NCBI GenBank assembly: GCA_030248195.1
Contig: JASAND010020489.1
Coordinates: forward strand, 1-64,000
Direction of reading: 5' to 3'
Origin: Trissonchulus latispiculum
Lineage: Eukaryota; Nematoda; Enoplea; Enoplida; Ironidae
Length of the DNA stretch: 64,000 nt
In this document: positions 11,410 to 22,611 of the stretch, in pieces
Layout: each line of letters begins with the position of its first letter
How positions within the stretch are numbered: position 1 is the first letter of the stretch
Translations under genes and position numbers: made by a program
The notes under the pieces: model-generated
What the model was told of the DNA's origin: nothing
What the model saw: only the letters and a program-made list of their open reading frames with translations
The model's database searches: none

Positions 11410-12325
11410 GTCCGACGTGTATCGGTTGTTGGCTCCTGTTGTGCTGGATAGTTCTGCGGTGCTGGGGTGAATACCGCGTCGTCCTTTTCCCTGCACACCT
11501 GTTGACACTGTCCCCCCATCCTGTATTGTGGTTGTGGTATTTCTTCGGGTTCTGTTCTGTCTCATAGCTGTGATTGTTAGTTGGGAGGGAGCCCAGGGAC
11601 AAAATTTTGTTAAAATTGGGGTCGTTTGATTGTTTTCTGCTTTTTCATATGGGTGCTCGCTACCTCGGCTTGGCCGTTTTAATGTACATATTTGGTGCCG
11701 GGCTAGAAGATTTTTTCACTTTTCTTTTTCTTAACTGTTTTTACTCATACGTTTGATTTATTGACTGTCACTTTCGCCTATTTTTTTCTTAAAATTTTTT
11801 CTTTTTCTTTCTATCTCTAAACACGCAGCTAGGCAAGTACTCTATAGTATATCTTGTATTGTTTACTCTGGCATTATCAGTATACCTCCATATATAATTC
11901 TTTTGTCTGCGTTTTTGCAAAATATATATATTGTTACTCTCTATGCATATATCTTTATATAGCTTACATACTTTCTATTTTTCATGGGTTTTTCTAATTG
12001 GGGTTGTTTTCGTTTTTCTGTGGCTTCGGACGGTTTCATACCTAGAATGTTCTGTCGTTGTGTTGTATTGTAATAATTGTTGTCAAAAATAGTAGTCAAA
12101 AGTTGTTGAAAAGTAGTCTCAATTAAGTTTGAGTAGTTTTATCGTAGTCCGGTCAGCATGTCGAGAATGTGTTTGCTCGACCGAGGTCCGATGCATGTGC
12201 ATCAAAAATATTTTATTTTTACGTAGAATTTCTAAAAACTGTTTTATCTTACTAGTACGTAGAATACCTGTGATAACTCCTTTTTATCCTTTTTCTAACC
12301 GTGCAACACCCGTCCGAGGCCGCCC
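11410..12325 (+). other. Gypsy-1 3' non-coding region
   Basis: No credible gene. Pyrimidine-rich (T-rich runs at 11780-11815) and decayed. It joins the end of ORF3 to the polypurine tract. Confidence 0.55.
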
Positions 12326-12341
12326 GGGGGAAAAGAGGGGG
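12326..12341 (+). promoter_or_regulatory. Polypurine tract of Gypsy-1
   Basis: GGGGGAAAAGAGGGGG is a 16-base all-purine run directly before the inferred 3' LTR. In LTR elements this tract primes plus-strand DNA. Confidence 0.75.
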
Positions 12342-12342
12342 T

Positions 12343-12997
12343 ATTATGTGAAGATAGCGTGCACTAAAGATAGACATTTTGTGAAGTTAGCACGCACTTC
12401 TAAATTATGGAATTATTAGGAAAATACTTAACTTGACAAACGCTCAGCGTATTTCTGACTTCTGTCTGGAACTGCCGGTACTTTAGCTAAATTATCAAAT
12501 TGGTGCACGCTTGAGCAGTAGAGTGTAGTTTGGGAGAGTTGAGAAACGGTCGGGGGTTTACTGCGATTAGGTTCCGATTTTGGGGTCTGCTGTTTTCGAC
12601 GAGTGGTTTTTGAATTTAAATGATAGTAAAATGATTTGTTGTTAAATATTTTCTTAGGCGGACTTAGGGCATTTTCTAGCGGCATCACACACCACACAGT
12701 TACCTAGTGATCTAGTCTTATCCCAAATTATAGATAGTCGACTCGTTTTATTCAAGAAATAGTACATTTTACTAACAGACGTAGACTCGAACTTCACACT
12801 AATTTCTCAAAAACTCGATTTTTTTGGTTTTCGACAATGATTTTAGCAAATTTAACTAAATTTCAGAAGCAAATGCATTTTAAGAAATACAGACCAACAT
12901 TGACAAGTGCTGTTTCTTTGCGCAGTGTCTTTAACTATAATTAGGTTGATGCAACTGATAGAATTACTAATAAATTATTAAAAAGAAAGTCTTATTC
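12343..12997 (+). repeat. 3' LTR of Gypsy-1
   Basis: The LTR is bounded on the left by the polypurine tract (a TGTG at 12347-12350 is a possible exact start) and on the right by the end of identity with bases 1-131. That gives about 650 bp. Only the last 131 bases can be checked against the other copy. Confidence 0.75.
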
Positions 12998-14399
12998 AGA
13001 AAGTCTTAAATATTCCTGTATATGTTACCGACCTCTGACCCACAAAGATTTTGTTGACCCACTTCTTTGACATGTCCATTATTTATGCACCCGTAGCATT
13101 TCGAGCAATGTATCGAGCAAAATTAACGTTTTAGCAATCAATATTGTCTGCAAAAGATTGAATGTTTTCTGAGTTACATTCTATAAGTTGTAGACCTGCT
13201 ACGCAGCCAATTGTGTTACGAGATGTGGGTTTTCTGCATACTAGCACTGCAAAAATAATGTGCAAAACATTGGTCAAATATATATTTGCCAAAGTTTCTG
13301 AAGCTGGAAGAAGTGTCTTTCGACTTGCTATATTAATGTTTACCTAGATTATGCATTATCTCTTCGAGAACAGAGTGACACGTACATATCTTTCTGCATT
13401 AGCAGTCTGTTTTGATTTCCACGTTCTTTCGCTCATATAGTGTAGAGACTTGCTACTGAAGAAAATGCCAAATCTCGAAATCACCCATAGTCATAGTCAT
13501 AATAGCATTAAGTTAACCGGTTTTGAAGTTGCAAGAACACATTACAAACATGCGTAATTTATGCATAAATTAGAAATGGTGTCTTTCAAAAGAAAAAGCT
13601 AGTATCTACACACAAATCTTGCAGCGTGTATCTTAAAGCATTGTTTACACGTATTCGTGCAAAATGCATCTTTCTCGAGTAGACTCTGTAGAAGAACACT
13701 TCCTGAGCAAATTTAAACTACCTGCTGCGCTGAGGCAAAGCAGGAAAAAGCTGCACTGCGAAGTATTGTAGTTTAGAAGCTTCAAACAAATATTAGTTCT
13801 CCAAGTTGACTGCGCTGGATTTCGTGATCGTTGTCGCTACCTTGTAGCGTACTAAGCTGTGGCTAACGTGTTAGATGAACAGAGACCTTGATCAGACAGT
13901 AGAATCAGTATTTAGGCTAAGACAAAGTGTATTTTCTTGTCGCAATTTCACTAGGGTTCAGTCTAGTCTGGCTTATTTCTTTCAGTTGCGTTTCTTTCAA
14001 CCTGTTAAAAACCACTTTACTAACAGTAGTCCGCCCTAAATTACTTTACTTGTGTTTCGTGAATGATCAATGTAATCATCTCAAACAGCAACCATCTACC
14101 AATAGTCACTAGCTTTGTATGCATATCTGATCAGTATTGTTGTGATTTCGATAGAGTGTGGTCGGGCCGATTGGCCATTTACTGTATTTCTGCCATCCAT
14201 ATTATTCCCCTTATTACAACCATCGTAAGTTCTTTATTAAATACAATGCCTTCCTTTTATCTTTATTAGGTTATCTTGGCTAGGTTTATCTCTTTTGTAC
14301 GAGCGAGTTGCATCCTAGCTAGGGACTGAATAGAACTTGCTATCGTTCGCCATCTAGTTGCCGGTTTAGTTACCGGACAGTAAGCCGGTGATTAACATT
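12998..14399. other. Intergenic; right part may be the 5' LTR of Gypsy-2
   Basis: No gene found. The last stretch ends ...GATTAACA just before a primer-binding site at 14400, so some hundreds of bases before it are probably a 5' LTR. I did not find a matching 3' LTR near 25 kb, so its left edge cannot be set. Confidence 0.4.
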
Positions 14400-14414
14400 T
14401 GGCGACCGTGATAG
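14400..14414 (+). promoter_or_regulatory. Primer-binding site, tRNA-Arg type (Gypsy-2)
   Basis: TGGCGACCGTGATAG matches, with one difference, the complement of the 3' end of an animal tRNA-Arg (PBS type TGGCGACCGTGACAG used by some insect Gypsy elements). It lies two bases after a CA that would end an LTR. Confidence 0.7.
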
Positions 14415-14689
14415 GACCACTGTCCGGTTTGCTGAATTGAAAAAGTTTCAAATTTCGTGATTTTTAAAAACGATTTTTGAACTTAATTTTGCGATTTATT
14501 GAAAAGGTTTGTATTTTTAGAATCGCAAAAATTAGGAGAATTTTTTAAAACACTTTTTGTTTAAGTTTGAAGACTTTTAAATTCTCCTATTGTATAGGGT
14601 GCAACTCTGAAAAATGTCAAATTTGGAAAGTTGGGAAAGTCCGTTGGGGGACTTGTCTTACCCCCAACCCCGCCCCCACCCCAGAAGTT

Positions 14690-15206
14690 TTGAGTTGGGG
14701 GATTCTCAAAAACTACCCATTGGATTCGCGTGATCTTTGCCAGAATGAAAATTCGCACTATTATGGAGGGTCTTTTTTCTGGGTTTGAGTTAAAACGTCT
14801 CCAGTTGCGAAAAAACTGAATACAAAGTTGCGAAATTTCGTGTCACAGCACATTTCCCGGATTTTCTGGAGTATTGAGGCTTGTTGAGCCAAATCCAGAA
14901 AATGTCCCTCGGCCCGTATGTCCTTCATACCATGGCACAATAAAAAATTTTGGCCGATTCTACAGTTTTGATAAATCCATGTTCAAAAATTTTTCGTCTA
15001 TATGTTGCCTGTCAGATGTCAGCATGTCAGGACATTTTTGCTAGTTTTGTGCCGATTTTGCTGGTTTCATAAGCTGATGTGTATCTGCAGATTCTAAACT
15101 TTAAAACGATGTATAAAGCTCTTTCCAATTCTCAAAATTGCGAAAGTTATAGCGTTTCAAAAGAATCACGACAAAAGCACTGCACAAAAGGACACCACCA
15201 CCTTAA
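14690..15206 (-). mobile_element. TTAA-flanked MITE, family A, partial copy
   Basis: Read on the minus strand from TTAA at 15203-15206, the sequence follows the element at 40864-41300 for about 500 bases with many substitutions. It begins with the same GGTGGTG-type terminus and CCTTTTGTGCAGTGC. The other end was not found, so the copy is truncated or badly decayed. It sits where gag of Gypsy-2 should be. Confidence 0.75.
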
Positions 15207-16100
15207 TTGGGGGTGGCTGGCTTTTTCCTACAGGGGGGGGTGGGTGGGGGCCCCCCAGAATTTCGTCCCCCCCAGACTTGGGTCGCCCCCCCCAGGATTC
15301 GGGCCTTCCCCCCCCCCAGAACTCCAAAATGCCCGTGAAAATAGGGTTTTGAGGGTAAATTTTGAAAAATTTTTCCGGCTTCGCCGGATTTTTACCTATT
15401 TTTAAGCATTTTTTAGCTATTTTAAGCTTAAATTTAAGTTAAAAACAGTTAATTTTTTAGCTTAGCAGCAAAAAACAGCTGTTTTTAGACATTTTTTGAA
15501 AAATTTTTCTTTGGACCCCCCCAGACTTCCCCAGACTTCACTAAGTTCTTTGTTTGCATCAGATATCAAACATACAACCGAATATAGCTCCATTCTCAAG
15601 GAAGTTCAGGTGTAAAGTGCCTTGATTTGCTGCGACACCGCCGTTTTCACCTGTTTTCAAATTGCATGCAATTAATAGCTGGTTACTCGTTAAGTACTGA
15701 ACGAAACTACTCGAAATTGAAACTCGATATGCAGGACATATGTGACAAAATTTTGTGTGAAAATGAGCAAAATCCGTGACCATAAAATTTTTCATGGTGG
15801 ACCCCCCCTTAAGTTGATGCACGAAACCGCCCTCGGACAGATGAGATTCGATTTCACGAAGACTTCTGAGAAACTGGCGCCTTTCAAGCATAGTAAATAA
15901 GATTGGCGTAGAAAGCAATATTTAATATAAGTAATTGTTAAAGTAAGTCGGACATTTGCACCTGTTTAGCGTTTGGAATTCTGTGGGGACCAAAATAGAA
16001 GTGCATTTCTTTGACCTAAGACTGACCTTTTCTGCGAGGCAGTTTAAAGAAACTCAAATTGAACTTGCCTTTATTGAGTGCAATGGGCCGTGAAAAGGTC
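15207..16100. other. Low-complexity and unassigned DNA inside Gypsy-2
   Basis: 15222-15320 carries several G and C homopolymer runs. 15400-15500 is rich in AAAACAGC and TTAAG-like motifs. 15540-16100 has only short open frames with no recognisable domain. Confidence 0.5.
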
Positions 16101-16239
16101 AAATTTATATCGTGGTCCCCACACAGTACACAAAAGCCCTTTCTTTTTACAATTGGTCAATGCTCATGGGACGCCATTCAGTTTACCATCCTTTATTTAA
16201 AGAAGTTCCGTTGCTGGGGTCACCGCAAACTTTTGGATT

Positions 16240-17640
16240 TTGCAAACTATTGGAAAAGCACAGCCAGCTGTTTCGAATATTTGTTTACGAGTAGGAACTA
16301 CGATTCCAGCGAATTTTGAGGCATGGGTTTCTATAACTTGTGAGGACAGTCAACCAAAAATCAACCTGACTGATGATGAGTGGGACTTGCCATTTGTACG
16401 TACGAAATCATCAATTGTAAATACGAAAATAGCTCCTTGGCCTTCACGGTTCGAAGAATCGCCTAAGCTAGTACGAAATTCCAAGAATATTTTGGAAAAG
16501 TACGATTGTTATGTAGTTCCAGGAATTGTTTCAAAAAGGAAAAAACCCAAGAAATCAGAGTATGGTATTTGCGCGAAGAGCCTTTGACTTTACATCCTGG
16601 AATGGTACTAGCCTATGCAGACGACTTAGTTTCTGTAAAAACTCGTCAAGGCAAGAAATAGTTTCTACAGTTGAGTGATACGTGGTTTAAAAAGGAGTAC
16701 GTATGTGAAGATGATCTACCGTCTGCAAAAGCTGAAATTTTTTCGGCAACTGCTGAAAATACGTACGTAGATACACCTTCAACGTCTCAAGAAACGCAAA
16801 ACGCGACTAAGGAACCTACACCAGAAGAACTGTACGAACAATTTCTCAAGGAAGCTCAATTGGATAAGTTCGAATGTTCGGAAAAGGCAAAAGGTAAGTA
16901 TAAAGAACTACTACGTAAGTACGTACATGTGTTTGCTACACCAGAAAACCTTGGAAGGTACAGTACAGGACAACATCTCATTGATACAGGAATGGCAGGT
17001 CCAGTAACAGCAAAAGCATATAGGATGAACCCTATGGAAAGGGCTGAAATCGAAAAGCATATAAAGAAAATGTTAGAACAAGGTATTTGTGTTCCATCAG
17101 ATAGTCAATGGTCTTCACGGTGCATGCTTGTGGGCAAAAAGGACGGAACAACCCGATTTGTCATTGATTATCGCCAGTTGAACAAAATAACAAGAAAAGA
17201 CCGCTACCCTTTACCAAAAATCGACGAAATTCTAGAAATGTTCAGTAAAGGGAAATTCTTTTAAACTTTGGATTTAAATAGCGGTTATTGGCAAATCGAG
17301 ATGTTCCAGCCTCATAAAGAAAAGACCGCATTCATTTCACATATGGGCTTGTTTCATTTCAATGCCATGCCTTTTGGTTTGACAAATGACCCTGCGACTT
17401 TTCAAAGAATTATGGAAAGAATTTTCACAGAATTGCCGGTCTACACTGATGACTTGATAATTCCATCTGACGACGAATCTCACCATCTAAAAGTGCTAGA
17501 AGTAGTTTTTCAAAAGCTGCCAGATCATGGTTTGCGTTTGAAAATGAAAAAGTGCGTTGGAATATATTTTGCGTTGGAAAATATTTGGGACATTTTATCT
17601 CTGAAAAGGCCATTGAAACAGATCCGCGTAAAGTGACTGC
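16240..17640 (+). pseudogene. Gypsy-2 pol: linker and reverse transcriptase
   Basis: A linker (16240-16660) with the Gypsy protease-RT joint motif LTLHPGMVLAYADD leads to RT. Visible RT blocks are MLVGKKDGTTRFVIDYRQLN, the catalytic LDLNSGYWQIEM, KTAFISHMGLFHFNAMPFGL, and YTDD in place of the usual YIDD or YVDD (about 17440). A TAA at 17262-17264 separates the fingers from the first catalytic Asp in the same frame. The frame is lost near 17570. The two catalytic Asp of the YxDD box are kept; Thr at x is unusual. The linker before RT has no protease. Confidence 0.9.
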
Positions 17641-18143
17641 GGTTCAAAATTTTCCAGTACCTACTACCATTGAACAGCTACGTGGTTTTTTAGGTATGGC
17701 AGGTTATTCAGGCAGGTTATCTGAATTCAATTTTCGAACTGAGCATCGAAAAGGCGTAGACAGTCCTGTCGCAGATTGTTTTTCTCGTAACCCTCAAAGT
17801 TCGTCCGTCTTTGATACTAACGACCGGAGCGACGAAGGTGAATGTAACTCTGTTGTTGCTAAAAATGCTTTTCAGTACGTATCTGATGAATTTGATGTAA
17901 CGCGTGATATGTTTCCGCCAGTTTGTGTTATTGAAAAATACAATGACGACGAATGGGCTCAAGCTCTTAAAGTTGACGCTGATTTTAGTTCTTTTTACGT
18001 ATCTTGAAAAAGGCACATTGCCCAAAGATGACTTAACTTGGACTCTAATAAGTAGTCAAGACGATTTTGAATATGATAACGGTATTTTGTATAGATGGCA
18101 TACTGATATTCACGCCAAAAGGATAAAGGCTCAGGGCGTTTAA
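17552..18143 (+). pseudogene. Gypsy-2 pol: RNase H remnant with internal deletion
   Basis: The frame opens with GHFISEKAIETDPRK and LRGFLGMAGY, the RT-RNase H connection. At about 17710-17725 it jumps straight to a tail resembling the segment just before the last RNase H motif (HRKGVDSPVADCFSRNP). Roughly 200 residues, holding the first three RNase H acidic residues, are missing. The direct repeat GGCAGGTTAT lies twice at the join. A pre-integrase segment (FEYDNGILYRW) follows in another frame to 18143. Confidence 0.85.
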
Positions 18144-19317
18144 TTTGTGTTCCTAGAAAATTTCGCGATTATATTTTGGAACAATACCATTCTGCTATTG
18201 AAACTGGTGGTCATCAGGGTTTTCCTCAAACTCACTATAAAGTTGCGACTAGATATTATTGGCCTACTTTGTTTACTGATGTGAAACTGTACGTACGTAA
18301 TTGTATTGTTTGTGCTAAGTTTTCGATAGGCCCGAGGAAACCTCAAGCTCCGATGAAAATTTATCCGCCAGTTACAAAACCTTTTGAAAGAGTTTATGCT
18401 GACGTTATGCATTTTCCTACGAGCAAACAGCAGAATGTTTGTGTTTCGGTAATTATTGATCAACTTACCCGTTGGGCAGAAGCATGGCCCTTAGGGAACG
18501 AAAAAGCTGAAACTTCAATACGTATCATTTTAAATGAATTTATTTTACGATACGGAGTTCCTACTGAGGTCGTAACGGACCAAGGTCCCAATTTTCAGGC
18601 AGAAGTCACAACTGCACTTTTTAAATTAATGGGTACAAAGAAGTTACGTACCACTGCCTACCATCCTCAGTCAAATGGCTTAGTAGAACGGGTAAACGCT
18701 ATACGTGAAATAGTTAAGAAGTACGTAGATGTTAATCAACGCGATTGGATGTTAAGTTAGCTTTTGCTATGCACGCATATAGAACGTCATTGCATTCTAC
18801 TATTCAAGATACACCGTATTTTTTGTTGTTTGGTCGGGATTGTCAAGTTCCAGAGGATTTACTATTTGAAAACATTGATAAGCCAGTAACTTCTCTTGTT
18901 AATTATAAGACTTCTTTAATTCGAACTTTGACAGAAAACTGGCATCTTACAGCTCAAATTATAGCTGATAAAGCGGAACTAGTAAAACAGCGGTACGATA
19001 AACGTGTGCGTTTGAAGAATTTTAAAGTGGGTCAAATTGTTATGCGTAATATTACTCAAGTGCCACAACCTACGGTTACGATGTCTAAATTGGCACCTAA
19101 GTACGACGGACGACCTATAGAATTGTTGAGGTCCTTTCTGGTCAAAACGTGCGCTTGCGTGATATGAAAAAGGGTGACATTAGTAAGGTAATTCATGTAA
19201 ATCGCTTGAAGCTATTACCTGACATAAACCCTGAAACTTTGGAGGAGTTGGAAATAGATGTTGACGATCCAACTACTTCCATTGGTACTGATGTCCGTAG
19301 ATACGTCCGTAGATAAG
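18144..19317 (+). pseudogene. Gypsy-2 pol: integrase
   Basis: The HHCC zinc site is YHSAIETGGH followed by CIVC. The DDE triad is in YADVMHFPT, VVTDQGPNF and VERVNA. The frame breaks near 18755 and resumes (AYRTSLHST, LLFGRD) to 19167, then shifts again into a C-terminal piece with IHVNRLKLLPD, ending by 19317. The three acidic residues are all present. Confidence 0.92.
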
Positions 19318-19791
19318 GATATTGTAGCTACAGATGATGATATTGTCGTACGTAAATGTGTACTAATGCGTCTATCAAGCGGTTTAGTACAAGGGTGTTG
19401 CTCCCATTCCGGAAAAATCGTCCTACTTGTACGTATGATTCCGGTAGTAAAGCGTTTAAACAGACATACATTCCGCTAAGTTTACGTAGAGGAAAATTTG
19501 TGTGCACATTCTTTCCACATAGCGTAACGGAAACGGAAGAGACCAAAGTACATCAATCTCAACCATGCCAAGCTATGTCTACTACCATAAGCCTAACCAT
19601 TCAGTTACTTGCACTACAGCTCCAATTACCCAACAACCGAAGTCCACTTTTTCTCCCTTCCCCAAATTAAAACTGCAATGATTGTATTTTGTCAAATGAA
19701 CTTTTCTATGACTGAAATTATATGTGCACTTTGTAATTTAGGACAAATTAATTCTATATTCTGCGCTTTCCTTCTAAATTCTGGAATTTTC
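19318..19791 (+). other. Spacer before Gypsy-2 ORF3, with candidate splice acceptor
   Basis: No recognisable protein. CTTTGTAATTTAG ending at 19741 is a reasonable splice acceptor about 50 bases before the ORF3 ATG at 19792. The short open frames here have no known motif. Confidence 0.4.
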
Positions 19792-20975
19792 ATGGCCAAA
19801 AGAGTTCACTCCGGTTGGAGTGATGATGAGAGTTCTGCGCCTAAAGTCAGAACATATGATGTAGCGCCAAATCCTGCTCAAAGACAGGTCATTGCAAATC
19901 AGAGACGAAATGCCAAAAGGAGAGACAGGGCGCAAGGAAACCCGCGGAAAAGGAATTCACAAGGATTGGAGGAAGATTTCCAGTCAGACTACGCTGTCGA
20001 GTCATTTCAACAAACGCCTACGCAGCTTCAGAGGGAAGAACAGCGGAGACGACTTCAAAATTTGGAGAATAGTACGGAAAAGCTCTATCTGGTTCAGACT
20101 CGCCCGGTTACTTTGTCATCATATTTGGTGGATGAAATTGCCAGTAGGTGGAAACCAAACAGTTTTCCAAACATTTTCCTGGGAGTATTCAGAAGGTAGT
20201 CTGTATGACATCATCGATTCCAGGAGTAGTTCCAGAACAGATCCAGAGACGGCAATGGGCAATTACTGAGTTGTGTGAAAAACAGGGAATTAAATCCACC
20301 TTTTCCTTCTTAGATCTTTTGAAGTGTATCCCTATTTTGAAGGAAATGTTCCAAGGCAGGTACATTGTGATGGATCTGGAAGGAATCCGGCATGCCGCCT
20401 TTGCTCAAGAACAGGCCACAAATGTGGGTGCTATCCAATTAGCCGGACCAATTGTGTTTGACAATGAACAGCCTAAGCATAAGATTGTGATTTGGCTAAG
20501 TGCCATTATGGCTACGACTTTGGACTTCCAAGTTCTGTTCCATATGCTCAGAAAGTTATTCGATCCTAAAAATGGAGCGTTGTTTTTTGCAGTAGGAGCG
20601 AATTCAGATGCATTGAGGCTTACCAGATTTCTAGACTTGCCAGGTTTAGATCTTAACTGCGTCGAATTGACGGAATTATGGGGTAAATTTTGCACAGTCT
20701 TGAATTCCATACATCGTCCAGAAGGGTTTAAGCCACAGTTTCGGGCTAACCATCCAGATCAGTGTATTCCAGGAGCGTGTAAAGGAAATTTGAGCTTGAA
20801 AACTGCTGCTGGTAGTTGGTTTGTCCCTGACCCTAAAGAAATGGTACAGGGTGCTCCAGAAATGTGGGGAGTCACTGTTCAACCATGGGAATGACACGCA
20901 GAATATTCTTGTGCAGATTTAAATGCTCTGGTAGAAATCACTCAGAAGCTGATTAATGTCCAGATGAAGATCTGT
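19792..20975 (+). pseudogene. Gypsy-2 ORF3 N-terminal part: basic region and DEDDy 3'-5' exonuclease
   Basis: ATG 19792 begins a strongly basic, Arg/Gln-rich segment (to about 20170). A frame change near 20160-20190 leads into an exonuclease-like domain. Exo I is YIVMDLEG (Asp codon 20373, Glu 20379) followed by VGAIQLAG, as in RNase D and WRN. Exo II is VGANSDALRL (Asp at 20607). Exo III is YSCAD (Tyr 20904, Asp 20916), the YX3D form of the DEDDy class, reached across one TGA at 20892-20894 in the same frame. All four acidic residues and the Tyr are present. Such enzymes trim DNA or RNA from the 3' end. I know of no standard Gypsy element with this domain; it is not the RNase H. Confidence 0.72.
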
Positions 20976-21985
20976 GGGAGACGGCCGTAACAGCTTCGAC
21001 AGTAACTTTTGCGTTCACTCCTTGGGGTAAGACAATGACAACGATTCGGAACAATCTAGGACTATATCGTGGACCAGTTACACAGATGCATTCCAGAGTG
21101 GCATACAATAAAACGTTGCCGAGGGACAAGAAGATCTTGATGATGGATGCAGTAGATAGGCGAGTCCATTGGTTTCACAGGAATGAGGCTACGGAAAGAG
21201 AGGCAATGGTTCCAATTGTGTCTAATCATCCAACCAGATGGGGTCAGTTGATGAGAGATCCAGAATTACCAATCGCCAAAAGCCCAGAAACGCTCGAGGT
21301 CATGTCTCAGTATGTGAATCGACTATTAGAACTAGAAACGCCAAATGAAGTTTTACGTCCAGATCATATGGATCATGAAATGTGGGATTGTAACTATTTC
21401 GCTCAGTTCATTGAGAAACAGGAGCAAGGCATTGAAATTCAGGAGTGGAAAAATTATGAGGATGATGTGGGTGTCCAGATTCAAGCATTGGAAGAACTAG
21501 TGTTGGCAGATGATTCGGAGTTGGACGTTCCAGAGGAGGAATTGGAGTTAGTTGATCCGCCGGTCCCAGAGCAACAGCCAGGACCATCAGAAGTCTTACC
21601 TCCACCACCTCCACCACCGAAATTGCCAAGGGTGCAAGTTGAATTGACGCCACCTCCAGTACCACCTGAATTGCCAGAAATGATGGATACTTCATCTCCA
21701 CCCAGATCTCCAAAGCAGGTGAAATTGGTAGAGGATATTGAGACAGACGATGAAATTAGTGTGAATCATTGGGAACAGGCATTCGGACAAAATTATCTCA
21801 ATCCAACAGAACATCAGGAAGAATCTGAGTCTGTGGAAGAGTCTGCAAGTCGTTCAGACGAAGGACATGTAACTTTACCAGAAACAGCTCAGTCTTCAGA
21901 ATTTTCTTTGAATGTGAGAGGACTCATCGATATAGTTAAACGAGCACAGGCTACGAATTATGCGCCACCGCAAACAGGAATTTAA
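20976..21985 (+). pseudogene. Gypsy-2 ORF3: Pro/Glu-rich middle part
   Basis: An open frame of 316 codons from ATG 21035, which reads upstream without a stop to about 20976. It begins with a folded-looking segment rich in Trp, His and Met (to about 21450), then turns acidic (21480-21560), then runs into a polyproline tract (PPPPPP near 21600) and an acidic Ser/Glu tail. It probably continues the exonuclease ORF after a frame change. I recognise no domain; the proline-rich part looks like a linker. Confidence 0.6.
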
Positions 21986-22610
21986 TGTCGAGTTGATTAC
22001 TACAAGGTTCAATGGAATTCCGAACGAAGCTAAACATCATACAATTCATGTTGTGTTGATCAATCCCCTGCATAAGAATGAGTTTGTGGCAGTAGCTCAG
22101 ATGCCAGAAGGGATTCTAGAATTGGAAGATGTCCATCCTATTCAGATTCAAGCTAGAGAGACTATGCTAACGCATAAGCATTTTGCCTATTTACTTAGAC
22201 CGCCTGTATTAATTAACGGAATTAATAACCGGAATGCTTCTTAAGTACCTTCGTAATGAACAGGCTGGAAAACGTAATGTTTCTGAAGTGGTCAGTGAAT
22301 TGACAGACGAGGTTCTAGTGGAAAGGAGTTTGTACGCTTTTGTCCCGATGGACGTTTGGGAATTTACCCTTACTCAGTGTTGATAACCAAGTCCAGATTG
22401 GCAAAAAAGACAATTGTTAATGTAATGCCAAATGCAGTGTTTGAACCATCTTCAGAGGAATTCATTGAAGTTTGTGATGAAGTGCGACGAGTTGAACAGG
22501 CTAAAAGGGAAAGAAAACGAGCGATTCAGGTGTATGATGAGCCAGCTCGTGTTGTCGGAGGAGAAACTTCCCGATAAAGCGAAACAGCATCGCAATAAAA
22601 TCAAGAAGTA
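21960..22610 (+). pseudogene. Gypsy-2 ORF3: unrecognised segment, frame-broken
   Basis: Two open frames (21960-22244 and 22356-22577) join across frame changes. The first has HTIHVVLINPLHKNEFVAV, a beta-rich pattern; the second ends in a charged helix with ERKRAIQVYDEP. No family recognised. Position and density of coding suggest that it belongs to the same polyprotein. Confidence 0.5.
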
Positions 22611-22611
22611 A

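Larger units (their letters stand above)
1..12997 (+). mobile_element. Ty3/Gypsy LTR retrotransposon 1 (Gypsy-1) with NADAR third ORF
   Basis: The order is LTR end, gag, protease, RT, RNase H, integrase, third ORF, polypurine tract, 3' LTR. RT before RNase H before integrase is the Ty3/Gypsy (Metaviridae) order. The first 131 bases recur at 12867-12997 with a few substitutions, so the window opens inside the 5' LTR. Every coding section is broken by frameshifts or stops, so this copy is not autonomous as read. Several frame breaks in gag lie near long G or C runs (for example C18 at 876-893), so some could be sequencing or assembly errors. The internal region is unusually long (about 12.2 kb) because of the third ORF. 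I see no env-like protein with a signal peptide or fusion segment. Confidence 0.93.

Noticed and set aside
12987..13010. AGAAAGTCTTA repeated across the Gypsy-1 3' LTR edge as a target duplication
   Set aside because: One copy lies inside the LTR, so it is not a flanking duplication; the left flank is outside the window.
16059..16319. Overlapping open frames just before the Gypsy-2 pol
   Set aside because: No gag or protease motif (no zinc knuckle, no DTG); coding becomes convincing only from about 16240.
20190..20975. Exonuclease-like domain of Gypsy-2 as a second RNase H
   Set aside because: The DxE..IQLAG and YX3D pattern is that of DEDDy exonucleases; RNase H has TDAS, E, D and ADALSR-type motifs, which are absent here.
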